A stretch of 52,509 bases of DNA from Tritonibacter mobilis (GTDB lineage: Bacteria; Pseudomonadota; Alphaproteobacteria; Rhodobacterales; Rhodobacteraceae). Location of the stretch: the NCBI RefSeq assembly GCF_001681715.1, contig NZ_LNWY01000032.1, positions 1-52,509 on the forward strand, written 5' to 3'. Position numbers and translations under genes: made by a program. Below, piece by piece: positions 1 through 9,700 of the stretch (position 1 is the stretch's first letter; the number at the start of each line of letters is the position of its first letter). Below the pieces are notes generated by a model. The model was not told the origin of the DNA, did not search any database, and saw nothing but the letters and a program-made list of their open reading frames with translations.

Positions 1-340
1 CATTTGTCAACATGACCTAATGAAATTTTCGCGAGGAAAGTTGAAGCCCACAATGAGAAATATTTTGAGGGAAAAAATTTAATTTCTTCCCCGCAATCGT
101 CATTCCCATGGACACCCCGCTTCTTTGAAAAGCAAAATCAGATCGCCAAAAAGTGGAGTGTTAATTTTTCCTTTCTACCATAGCCTTTAGGCGTTTTTCG
201 TATTTCTGATGAAACAAGCGCAGCATTATTGATGGCGCCAGATTCCAAAGACGTATTGGCCTAAATCCATAATGCACGGGCATCTCTGAGCTGTCAAAAT
301 ATTGACGCGCGAGATATTTTAGGTTGCGTATATCGCAATA
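1..340. other. A+T-rich non-coding window edge
   Basis: No credible gene on either strand. By eye the G+C content is close to 40%, well below the roughly 60% of the neighbouring genes. It lies downstream of trigger factor. It could be the edge of a horizontally acquired segment or simply an A+T-rich intergenic region; the window stops before this can be told. Confidence 0.5.
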
Positions 341-343
341 TAA

Positions 344-369
344 AAAGGCCGCCCCGAGGGGCGGCCTTT
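344..369 (-). terminator. Rho-independent terminator of tig
   Basis: A G+C-rich inverted repeat (AAAGGCCGCCCC, 2-3 nt loop, GGGGCGGCCTTT) lies 22 bases beyond the tig stop codon. On the minus strand it is followed by a T run, which fits termination of the minus-strand tig transcript. Confidence 0.85.
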
Positions 370-391
370 CAAAACTTCAAAGGTGTGGAAG

Positions 392-1723
392 TTACTCTTC
401 TTCCAGCGCCTCAACAGCTTTCTGCAGGTCCTCTTTGGACACTTCTTTTTCAGAAACTTTGGCCTGATCGAACACCAGATCGATGACTTTGTCTTCAAAG
501 ATCGGCGCGCGCAGTTGCTGTTGCATCTGAGCGTTTTGCTGAATGAATTCAAAGAACTGACGTTCCTGACCCGGATACTGGCGTGCTTGCTGCATGATCG
601 CTTGGGTCATTTCCTGGTCGGTCACTTCGACTTCGGCTTTCTGACCCATCTCGGCCAGCAGCAGGCCAAGACGCACGCGGCGCTCGGCCAGCTTGTTGTG
701 CTCGTCGGTCGGCTCGATTTCCGGGTGGTCGTGGCCCTGAACGTCCGGGTTTTCCTCGTGCCACAGCTGGTGTGCGATCTGCTTGGCTTCTGCCTCAACG
801 AGGCTCGGCGGCAGGTCGAAGGAGACCAGCTCGGCCAGCGCATCAAGGGCGGCGCGCTTCATGACCTGACGAGCGGCACCTGCATATTCTGCTTCGAGAC
901 GCTCGGAGATCTGACCTTTCAGTTGGTCCAGATCTTCAGCGCCGAATTTCTTGGCCAGCTCGTCGTTGATCTCGGCCGCTTTGGGGGCTTTGACTTCTTT
1001 GACGGTGCAGGAGAACACGGCTTCTTTGCCCGCGAGGTGCTCTGCGCCATACTCTTCTGGGAAGGTCACGGTGACGTCTTTTTCTTCACCGGACTTCACA
1101 CCGACCAGCTGCTCTTCAAAGCCGGGGATGAAGGAGTTGGAGCCCAGCGTCAGCGGGTAATCCTCGGCGGAACCGCCTTCGAACGCTTCGCCGTCCACTT
1201 TGCCGACAAAGTCGATCACAACCTGATCGCCATCCTCGGATACGGCACCCTCTTCGCGGGCTTCGAATTCCTGTGCGGAGGACGCGAGGTTTTCCAGCGC
1301 CTCGGTCACGGCTGCGTCTTCTGCTTTGACAATCAGCTTTTCCAGCTCAACACCGGACACGTCGACCTCAGGGATCGCGGGCAGTGCTTCATAGGACATC
1401 TCGACGTTGACGTCGTCGCCCTCTTTCCAGTCTTCGTTGGTCATTTTGACGTCGGGCTGCAGCGCCGGACGGTCGCCGGACTCTTCGAAGTGCTTGTTCA
1501 TCGCACCATCGACAGCTTCCTGCATGACTTCGCCCATAAGGCGGGGACCGAACTGCTTTTTCAAAAGCGGCATCGGAACCTTGCCCTTGCGGAAGCCCTT
1601 CATCTCGATCTCGGGTTGCGCTTCGGCCAGTTTCGCGTTGACCTTCTCTTCCAGCTCGGTTGCCGGAATGGTGATCGCGTAGCCGCGCTTCAGACCTTCG
1701 TTCAGAGTTTCAGTGACCTGCAT
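392..1723 (-). CDS. tig: Trigger factor, ribosome-associated chaperone / prolyl isomerase
   Basis: Trigger factor binds the ribosome near the exit tunnel and shields nascent chains; it also has peptidyl-prolyl isomerase activity. The 443-residue protein has the family layout. The N-terminal ribosome-binding domain carries the signature GFRKGKVP near residue 45. An FKBP-like domain follows around residues 150-245 (stretch [17 protein letters not shown]), then a helical C-terminal substrate cradle. A longer frame begins four codons upstream at 1735, but the ATG at 1723 (MQVTETL) is the family's usual start and has a GGGGA motif five bases before it. Monocistronic, with a strong terminator just downstream. 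Confidence 0.97.
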   Translation of the reverse strand: MQVTETLNEGLKRGYAITIPATELEEKVNAKLAEAQPEIEMKGFRKGKVPMPLLKKQFGPRLMGEVMQEAVDGAMNKHFEESGDRPALQPDVKMTNEDWKEGDDVNVEMSYEALPAIPEVDVSGVELEKLIVKAEDAAVTEALENLASSAQEFEAREEGAVSEDGDQVVIDFVGKVDGEAFEGGSAEDYPLTLGSNSFIPGFEEQLVGVKSGEEKDVTVTFPEEYGAEHLAGKEAVFSCTVKEVKAPKAAEINDELAKKFGAEDLDQLKGQISERLEAEYAGAARQVMKRAALDALAELVSFDLPPSLVEAEAKQIAHQLWHEENPDVQGHDHPEIEPTDEHNKLAERRVRLGLLLAEMGQKAEVEVTDQEMTQAIMQQARQYPGQERQFFEFIQQNAQMQQQLRAPIFEDKVIDLVFDQAKVSEKEVSKEDLQKAVEALEEE

Positions 1724-1911
1724 CATATTCCCCATAGAGATTCGGGGCGCGCGCGCAGGCTCCGCCCCCAGACAATTTGAGGCCTTCTATTGGCCTGCGC
1801 GTCGCGGTGCAAGGGGCATCAGCCTCGATCCGCTCAGGAAGCGCCTCAAAGGGGCTTTTTCACCCGATTTTCGCCCCTGAATGGCGGGTTTTGCCTCATT
1901 GGACATGCAAA

Positions 1912-1938
1912 CGCCCCCCGGCCAGTGACCGGAGGGCG
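1912..1938 (-). terminator. Probable terminator of the porin gene
   Basis: A ten-base-pair stem with one mismatch (CGCCCCCCGG / CCGGAGGGCG, 7-nt loop) lies about 80 bases past the porin stop. The minus-strand T run after it is short (TTTG), so termination may be partial. The rest of the 1724-2020 gap shows no gene. Confidence 0.5.
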
Positions 1939-2020
1939 CAGCATTATGCGGATGACACAAGCACAAGTAGGTCACGAGGTATAAACCCCTCGCACCGGCA
2001 TCGCCCGTATATTCTCTGGA

Positions 2021-3148
2021 TCAGAACTTCCAGCGCGCACCAGCGAGGATGGCAGAGCCGTCCTGATAGTTGGTCGCTGAAGCATCGTCATAGGAATATT
2101 CGCGATACGCGATATAGGCCTCAAGGTTCTGCTTGTCGAACTTCTGAACCGCAGCAATGCCAAAGGATTCTGCGCTGTCGTTGGTGGAGACCAGATCCGA
2201 GCCGTCATAATAGTCGACGGAGAAGGAGGTGGAACCAACGGAGATCAGGTTGGCGGTGTAGCCCAGCTTCACATAGCCGTAGTTACCACCGGTGTCACGG
2301 TCACCGGTTGCAGCGCTCAGCGACAGACCAGTGGGTTCGTGCAGAACGGCGGCAGAGGCAATGGTGTCGCGGGTGTCTTCAGAGCCGCCCTTCTCGGTCC
2401 AGCTAACAGCCAGCGCACCGGCCACAGTGAAATCGCCAAGATCTTCGTTCATGTAGTTCAGGGCAATATCGTACTGCTGGGTGTCGGCATCGCGGGTCAG
2501 GATGTCCTCACCATAAGAGGCAGAGACGGTGAAGCCCGAGAATTCCGGCGAGTCATAGCGGATACGGCCTCGGCGCGAGCCGTCGAAGGTCGAGAAGACG
2601 TCGCCGATTTCGATACCGGTCAGGTTGCCTGCGGTGTCACGCAGGAAATACCCGCCTGCAGCATCCGCCACGGCGGAACCTGCAACTACACCGGTGCCCG
2701 AAAGGTCGATACCAGTGACACCATCAGCCGCCATGGAACCTTGACCGATAGAGAAGGTGCCGTAGCGCGGGGTGTGCCACTGCAGGTCGACGTGACGCAG
2801 ATCGCTGCGGGTCCAGTCGGTGATGTCGCCCTGGCCGTTCTGGTTCACACCATCCGAGCCGCGCAGCGACAGAGAGGTTTCAAAACGGAACTTCAGGGTG
2901 TTCTCGCCAAAGGGCTGTTCCAGCCAGAAGCCAACGCGCGAACCAGAGTTGGCGTTGTCGACGAGGCGGTTGTAGTCTTCCTGACCGTCGTCATAACCCT
3001 GATAGGTCAAGTTGAGCTGGCCATACCAACGGAAGGAGCCACCATTGTCAGATGTGTAGGTGGGGCCCGCAACTGCGGGAGCGGCAAGGAGGGCTGACAG
3101 CGCAAGGGCGCTGGAGCCCACCGCAAGGGTTTTGGTGCTCATGATCAT
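2021..3148 (-). CDS. Outer-membrane porin (Gram-negative porin family)
   Basis: A 375-residue beta-barrel porin for diffusion of small hydrophilic solutes across the outer membrane. A signal peptide spans about residues 1-27 and ends ALLAAPAVA. The mature chain is rich in alternating aromatic strands (FRWYGQLNLTYQGYDDG near the start) and ends in the C-terminal aromatic signal ARWKF, the recognition mark for Bam-dependent assembly. The family is the Rhodobacter-type general porin. Start choice is uncertain: a second ATG lies two codons in (3142), and the only purine-rich stretch (GGAGG) is about 19 bases upstream of the first ATG. The long 5' intergenic region carries an inverted repeat. Substrate specificity cannot be read from the sequence. 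Confidence 0.9.
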   Translation of the reverse strand: MIMSTKTLAVGSSALALSALLAAPAVAGPTYTSDNGGSFRWYGQLNLTYQGYDDGQEDYNRLVDNANSGSRVGFWLEQPFGENTLKFRFETSLSLRGSDGVNQNGQGDITDWTRSDLRHVDLQWHTPRYGTFSIGQGSMAADGVTGIDLSGTGVVAGSAVADAAGGYFLRDTAGNLTGIEIGDVFSTFDGSRRGRIRYDSPEFSGFTVSASYGEDILTRDADTQQYDIALNYMNEDLGDFTVAGALAVSWTEKGGSEDTRDTIASAAVLHEPTGLSLSAATGDRDTGGNYGYVKLGYTANLISVGSTSFSVDYYDGSDLVSTNDSAESFGIAAVQKFDKQNLEAYIAYREYSYDDASATNYQDGSAILAGARWKF

Positions 3149-3560
3149 TCAAAGGTCAGCCGGACATCCTCCATCCCCGGACCCGACTGCCATCGGAGCT
3201 ACCATGTAAGTTTTTTGATGAAAGGACTTGAAAGTAAGCGCAGGTGAACGGGTCAGTTCACATTTCGGAAGGCGCTGTAATAGCGGCATTATTCTGCTCA
3301 CTCAGGCGAACCCCAAGGAATTCAGAGGATATTTTTCAACCCCCGAAATTAGATTTTTTCAACACTCTGCTATTCGCTCTGTGCAATGCTGCGCGCAAAA
3401 TTCCGTGATCATTGTCGAATCAAGATGTCGATCCAGTACGGCTCAAGAGATGCGCGCATCCGTCACAGTATTGGGCGCGCACAGCAGGAAAACGTCCCCT
3501 CCAAGCCGTGGATGAGACGTCTTTATCGTGGTCTGTGATAGGGTTTGAAACGCGCGCGAC
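3149..3560. other. Intergenic region upstream of the porin, no gene
   Basis: 412 bases between the porin start and the stop of the receiver gene. No open frame here has a plausible ribosome site or protein-like composition. It should hold the porin promoter and the 3' end of the signalling operon. The only clear structure is the inverted repeat at 3244-3261; no T-tailed hairpin is seen for the operon end. Confidence 0.6.
3244..3261. promoter_or_regulatory. Inverted repeat GTGAAC-N6-GTTCAC upstream of the porin
   Basis: A perfect 6-bp dyad with a 6-bp spacer lies about 96-113 bases before the porin start codon. The size and symmetry suit a dimeric repressor or activator site. The binding protein is unknown, and the assignment to the porin rests only on position. 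Confidence 0.35.
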
Positions 3561-3956
3561 TTAGCCCTGCTGGGTCATGGCCGCATGTTGCATCCAGCGG
3601 ATCGAAGCCTCGATCGCGGTGCGCAGCATATCAAGCGACAGCCCGCGTTTGGTGAGATAGCGCGTGGCCCCCGCCTTCATCGCAGCCGCCGCCAGTTCTT
3701 CGCTGCCGCGGCCCGACAGAACAATCACCGGCACATAGGGATCGCGGGCCTTTAGCGCCGCAAGAACAGAGAGACCGTTGTTGTCAGCAAGGTGGTAGTC
3801 CAGCAGCACACAATCGGCGCGCCATTTCTCGAACCGCGCCACCCCTTCGCTGCCGCTGGGCGCCGTTTCAATCGAGCTCGACCGCAGTTGTTCACAAAAA
3901 CGGCGCAGCATCTCGGTGTCTTCCGGGCTGTCGTCGATTATTAGAATCTTGGTCAT
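3561..3956 (-). CDS. Stand-alone receiver (CheY/Rcp1-like response regulator)
   Basis: A 131-residue protein made of a single receiver domain with no output domain. Visible are the acidic pair Asp8-Asp9, the phospho-acceptor Asp53 (LLDYHL), the switch Ser81 (LSGRG) and the conserved Lys103 (YLTKRG). Its ATG overlaps the stop codon of the upstream sensor kinase gene (ATGA, 4 bases), so the two are translationally coupled and probably partners. Receivers of this kind pass phosphate on or act by protein contact; the target is not visible here. It is the last gene of the four-gene signalling operon that begins at 10447. Confidence 0.9.
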   Translation of the reverse strand: MTKILIIDDSPEDTEMLRRFCEQLRSSSIETAPSGSEGVARFEKWRADCVLLDYHLADNNGLSVLAALKARDPYVPVIVLSGRGSEELAAAAMKAGATRYLTKRGLSLDMLRTAIEASIRWMQHAAMTQQG

Positions 3957-6322
3957 TCTGCTTCCACCAGTCCTGCATGATCGACCACATCGCCCGCGCT
4001 CTCGCCCTTCGCATTGGGGAGCGAAAAGAAGAATGTGGTGCCCTGTCCGGGTACGCTTTCAAATGTGATCAGTTGGCCGTAACTCTCTACGATTTCCTTG
4101 GTAAAGGAAAGGCCCAGTCCACTTCCGGTTGCGCCGGGCAGCACGCGTTCTCCGGTATTCTGGCCACGGACCCCGGGCAGGAATATGCGCCCCTGATCCT
4201 CGGGCGCGATGCCGGTGCCGTTGTCGCGAATGTAGAACACATGCAAAAGGCCGCTGGCATCGGTGCTGCCCTCGCTCAGATACCCCACCTTCACCACTGG
4301 CGTGGAGGACTGATTATAAATCAAGCCATTGGCGATAAGGTTTTGAAACACAACCTTTGCCTTGGCGCGGCTTGCAAACACCATGGGCATGGCGGTTTCC
4401 ACCTGCACCTCGCCGCCGGTGGCCTCCATCAGTTCCGAAAGGTCAGTGCAAATTTCATCGACCAGAACGCCTGTATCAATATCGGCGCGGTCGCTGCCCT
4501 TGCCCCGATGTTGCGCCGAGGCCAGCAGAGCAGAGATCGTGGCCTCCATCTGCGCGCAGAGTTGCTGAATTCTGCTGACTTCTTCAGGCAGGGCATGGGC
4601 TGCGCGCTCTTGCAGGGCCTGCACCTGCCAGTGAATACCCCGCAGCGGCTGTTTGAGATCATGGGATGCAATATCGGCAAAGCTGTCCAGTTCACGGTTC
4701 GAACGCTCCAGCTCATCCACCAGCACCTCAAGCTGGCGGGAGTGTTGCAGCAGCCGAGCCTGGCGTTCCTGCGCGCGGGAGCGCTGCAATTTTTGCCAGA
4801 TGCCAAAACCCAGTGCCGTAAGCACCAGCACCAAGACCGCCGCCCCGACCAGCCTGAGGCGCATTGGCGTCCAGAACGGCGCGCGCCCAAACCATTTGGC
4901 CTGCAGGGCCTCATATTCCTCTGAGATCAGGTAGGCCGGGATCACCGCATTCAGCCGTTCACGGACCTCCCCCAGACCCAATCGCAGGGCCGGGCCGGAT
5001 TCTGAGACATAAAACGGCTCTGTGCTGCTGCGGAACTTCTCCTCTTGGCCCTCGGCCTCCAGATGGGTCCAAAAGGCTCTTCCGGTTGTCAGCACCGCAT
5101 CGGCCTGCCCCTGCAGGAGCAGGTTCATGATGCCATCTTTGCCATCCGCATAGACAATATCGAGCCACCCGTGGCGTTCTGCCAGCTGTGCTGCGTTCTT
5201 GCCGCTTTCGACGCCAACACGCAGCCCGACCAGATCGTCCAAGACCTGCGGCTCAAGCGATACCTCCCGCAGAGTAAATATGTTGAAGGGGACACGGTGC
5301 ACCGGGAAGGTGAAATCCATCCGTTCCGCACGCGTAGGATTGACCGCCATCATCGGGATCAGATCCACTGAGCCCTCACGCGGGCCCTGCCCGAATTCCT
5401 CGTCCGTGATGCGCTGGTAGCGAATTTGCAACCCCGCCAGATCCACCAGATCTTCTAGCACCTCAATCCCAAAACCGCCGGGCGTGCCATCATCCCCGAT
5501 CGACACAAATGGCGGCACATGATGAACACCAACGGTCAGCACATCTGGCACCGGTTCTGGGTTAGAAATAAGATACTTGATCCGCAGTTCTTCCAGCGTC
5601 CCGTTTTCTTCAAACTTCTGCAGAGCCCTATTGATCGGCTCCAGCAGTTCTGCGCGGCTTTCGTGCACAATAACCACACGGTCGATCCTGACCAAAGGAT
5701 CACCGACATAGGCAATCCGACCATCGGTGCGCGTTGCACGGGTCAGGGCAAAAAGAACGTTGACCGGATAAGACAGAGCATCCACTTCGCCGCTCAGCAA
5801 AGTCACCAACGCAGCTTCCAAACCGGGTTGCTCGACCACGGTTGCGTCGGGAAACAGATCGGGATTGGAGGCAATTGTTGGCGGCACCGCAGCAATGCGA
5901 ACGCCACTCAGATTGTTGGGGTCGAAATCATCGGCGTTTTCAACTGGAACGGCCAGCCGGACCTGAACCTCTGAAATCGTCTGTGACGCAAGGTTGGTCT
6001 CGCGAAACGCCGGGCCGTGCCCAACTCCAACCAGCATGTCAGTCTCGCCAGTCGCTTGCGCTGCGGCGATTTTGGGTATCGGCCCATAGAACTGGAACTC
6101 CAGTTCGAAGCCAACCTCCTCAGCCAATAGTCGTGCAAGTTCAATGGCGAACCCGGTAGGCTCCCCATCGTCCCCCATCATCGACAATGGAGGAACATTG
6201 CCCCAGGGCACTACAACTTTGTCATACTGAGGCTGGGCCTGAACAGGGAGCACCCAGAAAATGCTCGACACCCAAACGAATAAGAGGAGCAGCGCTTGTT
6301 TCAAACCACCCGCGCCCCGCAT
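3953..6322 (-). CDS. Sensor histidine kinase with two periplasmic solute-binding domains
   Basis: A 789-residue BvgS-like sensor. After a signal peptide/first membrane segment (about 10-30) come two SBP_bac_3 venus-flytrap domains in tandem (about 34-254 and 260-480). A transmembrane helix (about 490-508), a short coiled coil, a HisKA domain and an HATPase_c domain follow. The H-box is SHDLKQPLRG with the phospho-accepting His554. The N-box (QNLIANGLIYNQ), DNGTG and GSGLGL ATP-lid motifs are intact. No receiver domain is fused, unlike BvgS; the receiver is encoded separately, overlapping its 3' end. The ATG at 6322 follows the previous stop by one base (TGAGATG) and is preferred to an upstream TTG at 6340. 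The flytraps imply sensing of an amino-acid-like or other small solute in the periplasm; the ligand is unknown. Confidence 0.9.
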   Translation of the reverse strand: MRGAGGLKQALLLLFVWVSSIFWVLPVQAQPQYDKVVVPWGNVPPLSMMGDDGEPTGFAIELARLLAEEVGFELEFQFYGPIPKIAAAQATGETDMLVGVGHGPAFRETNLASQTISEVQVRLAVPVENADDFDPNNLSGVRIAAVPPTIASNPDLFPDATVVEQPGLEAALVTLLSGEVDALSYPVNVLFALTRATRTDGRIAYVGDPLVRIDRVVIVHESRAELLEPINRALQKFEENGTLEELRIKYLISNPEPVPDVLTVGVHHVPPFVSIGDDGTPGGFGIEVLEDLVDLAGLQIRYQRITDEEFGQGPREGSVDLIPMMAVNPTRAERMDFTFPVHRVPFNIFTLREVSLEPQVLDDLVGLRVGVESGKNAAQLAERHGWLDIVYADGKDGIMNLLLQGQADAVLTTGRAFWTHLEAEGQEEKFRSSTEPFYVSESGPALRLGLGEVRERLNAVIPAYLISEEYEALQAKWFGRAPFWTPMRLRLVGAAVLVLVLTALGFGIWQKLQRSRAQERQARLLQHSRQLEVLVDELERSNRELDSFADIASHDLKQPLRGIHWQVQALQERAAHALPEEVSRIQQLCAQMEATISALLASAQHRGKGSDRADIDTGVLVDEICTDLSELMEATGGEVQVETAMPMVFASRAKAKVVFQNLIANGLIYNQSSTPVVKVGYLSEGSTDASGLLHVFYIRDNGTGIAPEDQGRIFLPGVRGQNTGERVLPGATGSGLGLSFTKEIVESYGQLITFESVPGQGTTFFFSLPNAKGESAGDVVDHAGLVEAE

Positions 6323-6323
6323 C

Positions 6324-6725
6324 TCAGAGCAGCTCGCCAAGAACCCCGCGCGTCACCGGCTTTTCGCAAAATCCATCGATGACCGGGTGGTCATCGGTGC
6401 GCTGCCGGTCGGCAGGGTTGATGGAGGATGAGCAAACGAACAGGCGGGCATGTCCCTTCAGTTCCGGATAGAGCGCATGATAGGCATCCGCAAACTGAAA
6501 CCCATCCAACCGGGGCATGTTGATGTCGACAAATACGATATCCACCGGATCACGACCCGGCGTTTTCAGATACCGCAGCGCATCCTCGGCATAGACAAAC
6601 TCAACCACCTCGGCATCCGGCGCAACCTTGCGCAGGTTGCGTTTGAAAAAATACCGATCCGCGTCGCAATCATCGATCAAAAGGATCTTAGGCTTTGAGG
6701 TGCTCATGTGCTCCGTCCGGCTCAT
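6324..6725 (-). CDS. Stand-alone receiver, Rcp1-like response regulator
   Basis: A 133-residue receiver-only protein. Asp18-Asp19, phospho-acceptor Asp67 (VFVDINMP), Ser99/Ser100 and Lys122 (EKP) are in place. The sequence style (ILLIDDCDADRYFFKR, INMPRLDGF) is that of the Rcp1 family found next to phytochrome-type kinases. The first ATG overlaps the stop of the CheB-CheR-kinase gene (ATGA). A second ATG at 6707 has a GGAG close before it and may be the actual start. It ends one base before the next kinase's ATG. The likely phosphate donor is the fused kinase upstream, the flytrap kinase downstream, or both. Confidence 0.9.
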   Translation of the reverse strand: MSRTEHMSTSKPKILLIDDCDADRYFFKRNLRKVAPDAEVVEFVYAEDALRYLKTPGRDPVDIVFVDINMPRLDGFQFADAYHALYPELKGHARLFVCSSSINPADRQRTDDHPVIDGFCEKPVTRGVLGELL

Positions 6726-9700
6726 GTTGCAGAGAGGGTAAAGCGGAAGCTTGCGCCCCCCGTTTCCGTGTCAGTCACCTCGATCGTGCCACCATGCATG
6801 GAAATGATCTTTTCGCACATTGCCAGACCAAGGCCGCTGCCTTCGATCTCTGATTCTACGTGCAGACGGGTAAAGAGTTCGAAAACACTGCCACGGTCTT
6901 TGGGTGCGATGCCGATACCGGTGTCGTCCACCCGCACGCCAACCTTGCCATCAGGGGCCGCGAAGGGCGCAATGGTAATGCGACAGGGGCGCGCCGGATC
7001 ACGGTATTTGAGCGCATTGCTCAACAGGTTCTGCAACACCCGTGAAATCAGCTCCGGCGCACATAGGGCGGCTGGCAGCGGCTCAATCTGCACCTCTGCT
7101 TCCGCTTCGCTCACGAGGTGTTTGAGATCAGTAACACTGGCCTCTGCAAGACCGGTGAGTTCGCATGGCTCAAACTCCAAGGTGCGATCCTGCAAACGGG
7201 CGTAATCCAGAATGGCATCCACCCGCCCCTTCAGGCGGCGTGTGCCTTGGGTCAGGAACTCGACAAGCTCTTGGGCATCGGCGTCCAGCGTGTCGGGCAA
7301 TTCTTCCAGCAACGCCTCAATGCTGCTCTCAACCGTGTTGAGCGGCTGTTTCAGATCATGCGCTGATATAAAGGCAAAACGGCGGATTTCATTGGCCCGC
7401 TTTTGAATGTCGTCCTCGCGTTCGCGCAGATCGGTGACGTTTTGATGCACGCCAATCATGCGCAACGGACGGTGATCAACGCTCCAATCCGTCACCTGCC
7501 CCCGGCTCTTGACCCAGATCACCCCGCCATCCTTGGTCAGATAGCGCACCTCGACCGAGAAAGGTACCTGTCCGCGCGAACGCACATGAACATCAAAAGC
7601 CTCATGAAACCGCGAGCGATCCTCGTCATGGATCAGGGCGAACCATGCTTCTGGCTTGGGGGCCAGCTCCCCGGCTGCAAAGCCCAAAAGCTCGACAAAA
7701 CGGCGACTTATGTAGAGTTGTTCATCAGGGATATTCCAATCCCAATAGCCCGCCTCTTCGCTTTCCAGCACGCTGGCGAGGATTTCGCTCTGGCGCCGCG
7801 CTTCTTGCTCGAGCAGTTTGCTGTCGGTGATATCCAACAGTGTGATCACCACGCCATCAGACTCGCCACGCTGGCGAGTAAACCGGCGCACACGTGTTTG
7901 CACAAACCCACCATCGCGGCGGCGCAATTCGCGTTCTGTCTCTTCACCCTGATCGCGGGCAAGGCTCGCATCATCCACAAGAAGGCTTACCGCCTCGGGC
8001 AAGAGCGAGGTCGCAAAGCTCTCTAGCGGGCGGCCCACATCGCTGTGCTTGAGATCAAGATACCGGGTCACCCCGGCACTGAACCGCCGGATGCACATGT
8101 CATTGTCCAAGAGCAAAATCCCAAGCGCAGCCGTCTCAAGGAGGTTGTCGACATCCGCATTGACCTGCTCCAACTCGGCGATCCGCTCGATGTTTTCGGT
8201 ATTCACCGTGTGCAGTTCTTCGTTGATGCTCTGGGTTTCTTCGTTGTTGGCCTGCAGTTCTTCGTTGGCGGCGATCAGCTCCTCGTTTGCGGTCTGCAGT
8301 TCCTCGTTCGAGGCACCAAGATCCTGCGCCGTCACCCCCAGCATTTCCTGCAGGGAGCGCACTTCGCCCTCAAGATGCTGGATATAGGCGCGGGTTTCTT
8401 CTCGGGGTTGCTCGCGATCAATATCAACATCGGTTTTCGGCAGGCTCTGTAGCGTTTGACGAATGAACAGCGCGATGGCAGAGGTATGCCCCTCCCACAT
8501 GATCTTGCGCCCGGAAATCGAAACCGTGCGCACTTGATCCTCTTCAATCAGGCGCATGTCCGCCGCTTGGGCGGTGGTTTTATCCTCAGCGCCGCGCATC
8601 ACCAGGGCCACAGAACTGCGCAACCTGTCATCGCAAAGCTCAAAGATATTGGTCGAAAAACCACTTTCGGGGATTTGCAGGATAGATTGCATATTCCCGA
8701 ATGTTTTCAGCAATGTGGCCGTTGGGTCGACGATACATACGGAGGTCTGGCTGGCCTCCAGAGAGAACTGAAAGAGCGAGCTCAGATCATCCTGAAACGT
8801 ATGCCCCGCCGACAGCATTCGACGCGCCCGCGGCAACATGCCAAGCGCAGGCAATTGCGCTGTTAGCTTGCCACGACCGATCCCCGATTGTGCAACACGT
8901 TTGTTTTTATAGATCCGCTCCTTCCCCATGAAGAAATCAAACCGAACCCCGTCGGTGCCCGGTGTCTCTGCCGCGCCCAAGAGCAGGTAACCGTCCATCC
9001 TGAGCGACATGGAGAAATTGACCATGACCTTGGCCTGAACATCAGGGCTGAGGTAAATCAACAGGTTACGGCAAACGATTAAATCGGTGCGCGTGTAGGG
9101 CGGATCAAGGGTGATGTCATGCACCGCAAAAACGATCTGCGCGCGGATTTTGGGCGCGATGGCAAAGGTGCCGGGATGATGCGTCACATAGCCCGCTTCA
9201 CGATAAATGAGCGGAATCTCTTCAAGCGTGTGGTCCGGATAGATCCCCTGCTTTGCCGTGTTGACGGAGTTTTCGTTGACGTCCGTTGCATAGACGCGGA
9301 AATCTCGTTCGATCTTGTGATCATCCCGGAATTTCTGCAGCAACATCGCAAGCGTATAGGCCTCCTCCCCGGTGGAGCAGCCCACCGACCAGACCCGCAG
9401 GGGCGCAGTTGTGTCGCCTTCCTCAAACAGACGTTTGAGAACCCGCGTCTCCATAGCCTGCCAGACATGCAGATCGCGAAAGAAATTTGTCACACCGACC
9501 AGAAACTCCCGGTACAGAAGCTCCACTTCGCCGGGGTGTTCGCCGAGGTAATCCAAATAATCGCGGATTTTCGAGAGGCCCAAAAACCCCATCCGCCGCG
9601 CGATACGTCGCTTGAGGGTCGGTTCCTTATAAAGGGCAAAATCTATCTCTGCCTGTTTGCTGACCGTCTCTAAAATCAGCCGAAAGGTGTCCTGCGCGCC

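Noticed and set aside
1837-1862. Terminator-like AAGCGCCTCAAAGGGGCTTTTT on the plus strand
   Set aside because: The stem is broken by a bulge and there is no plus-strand gene upstream to terminate.
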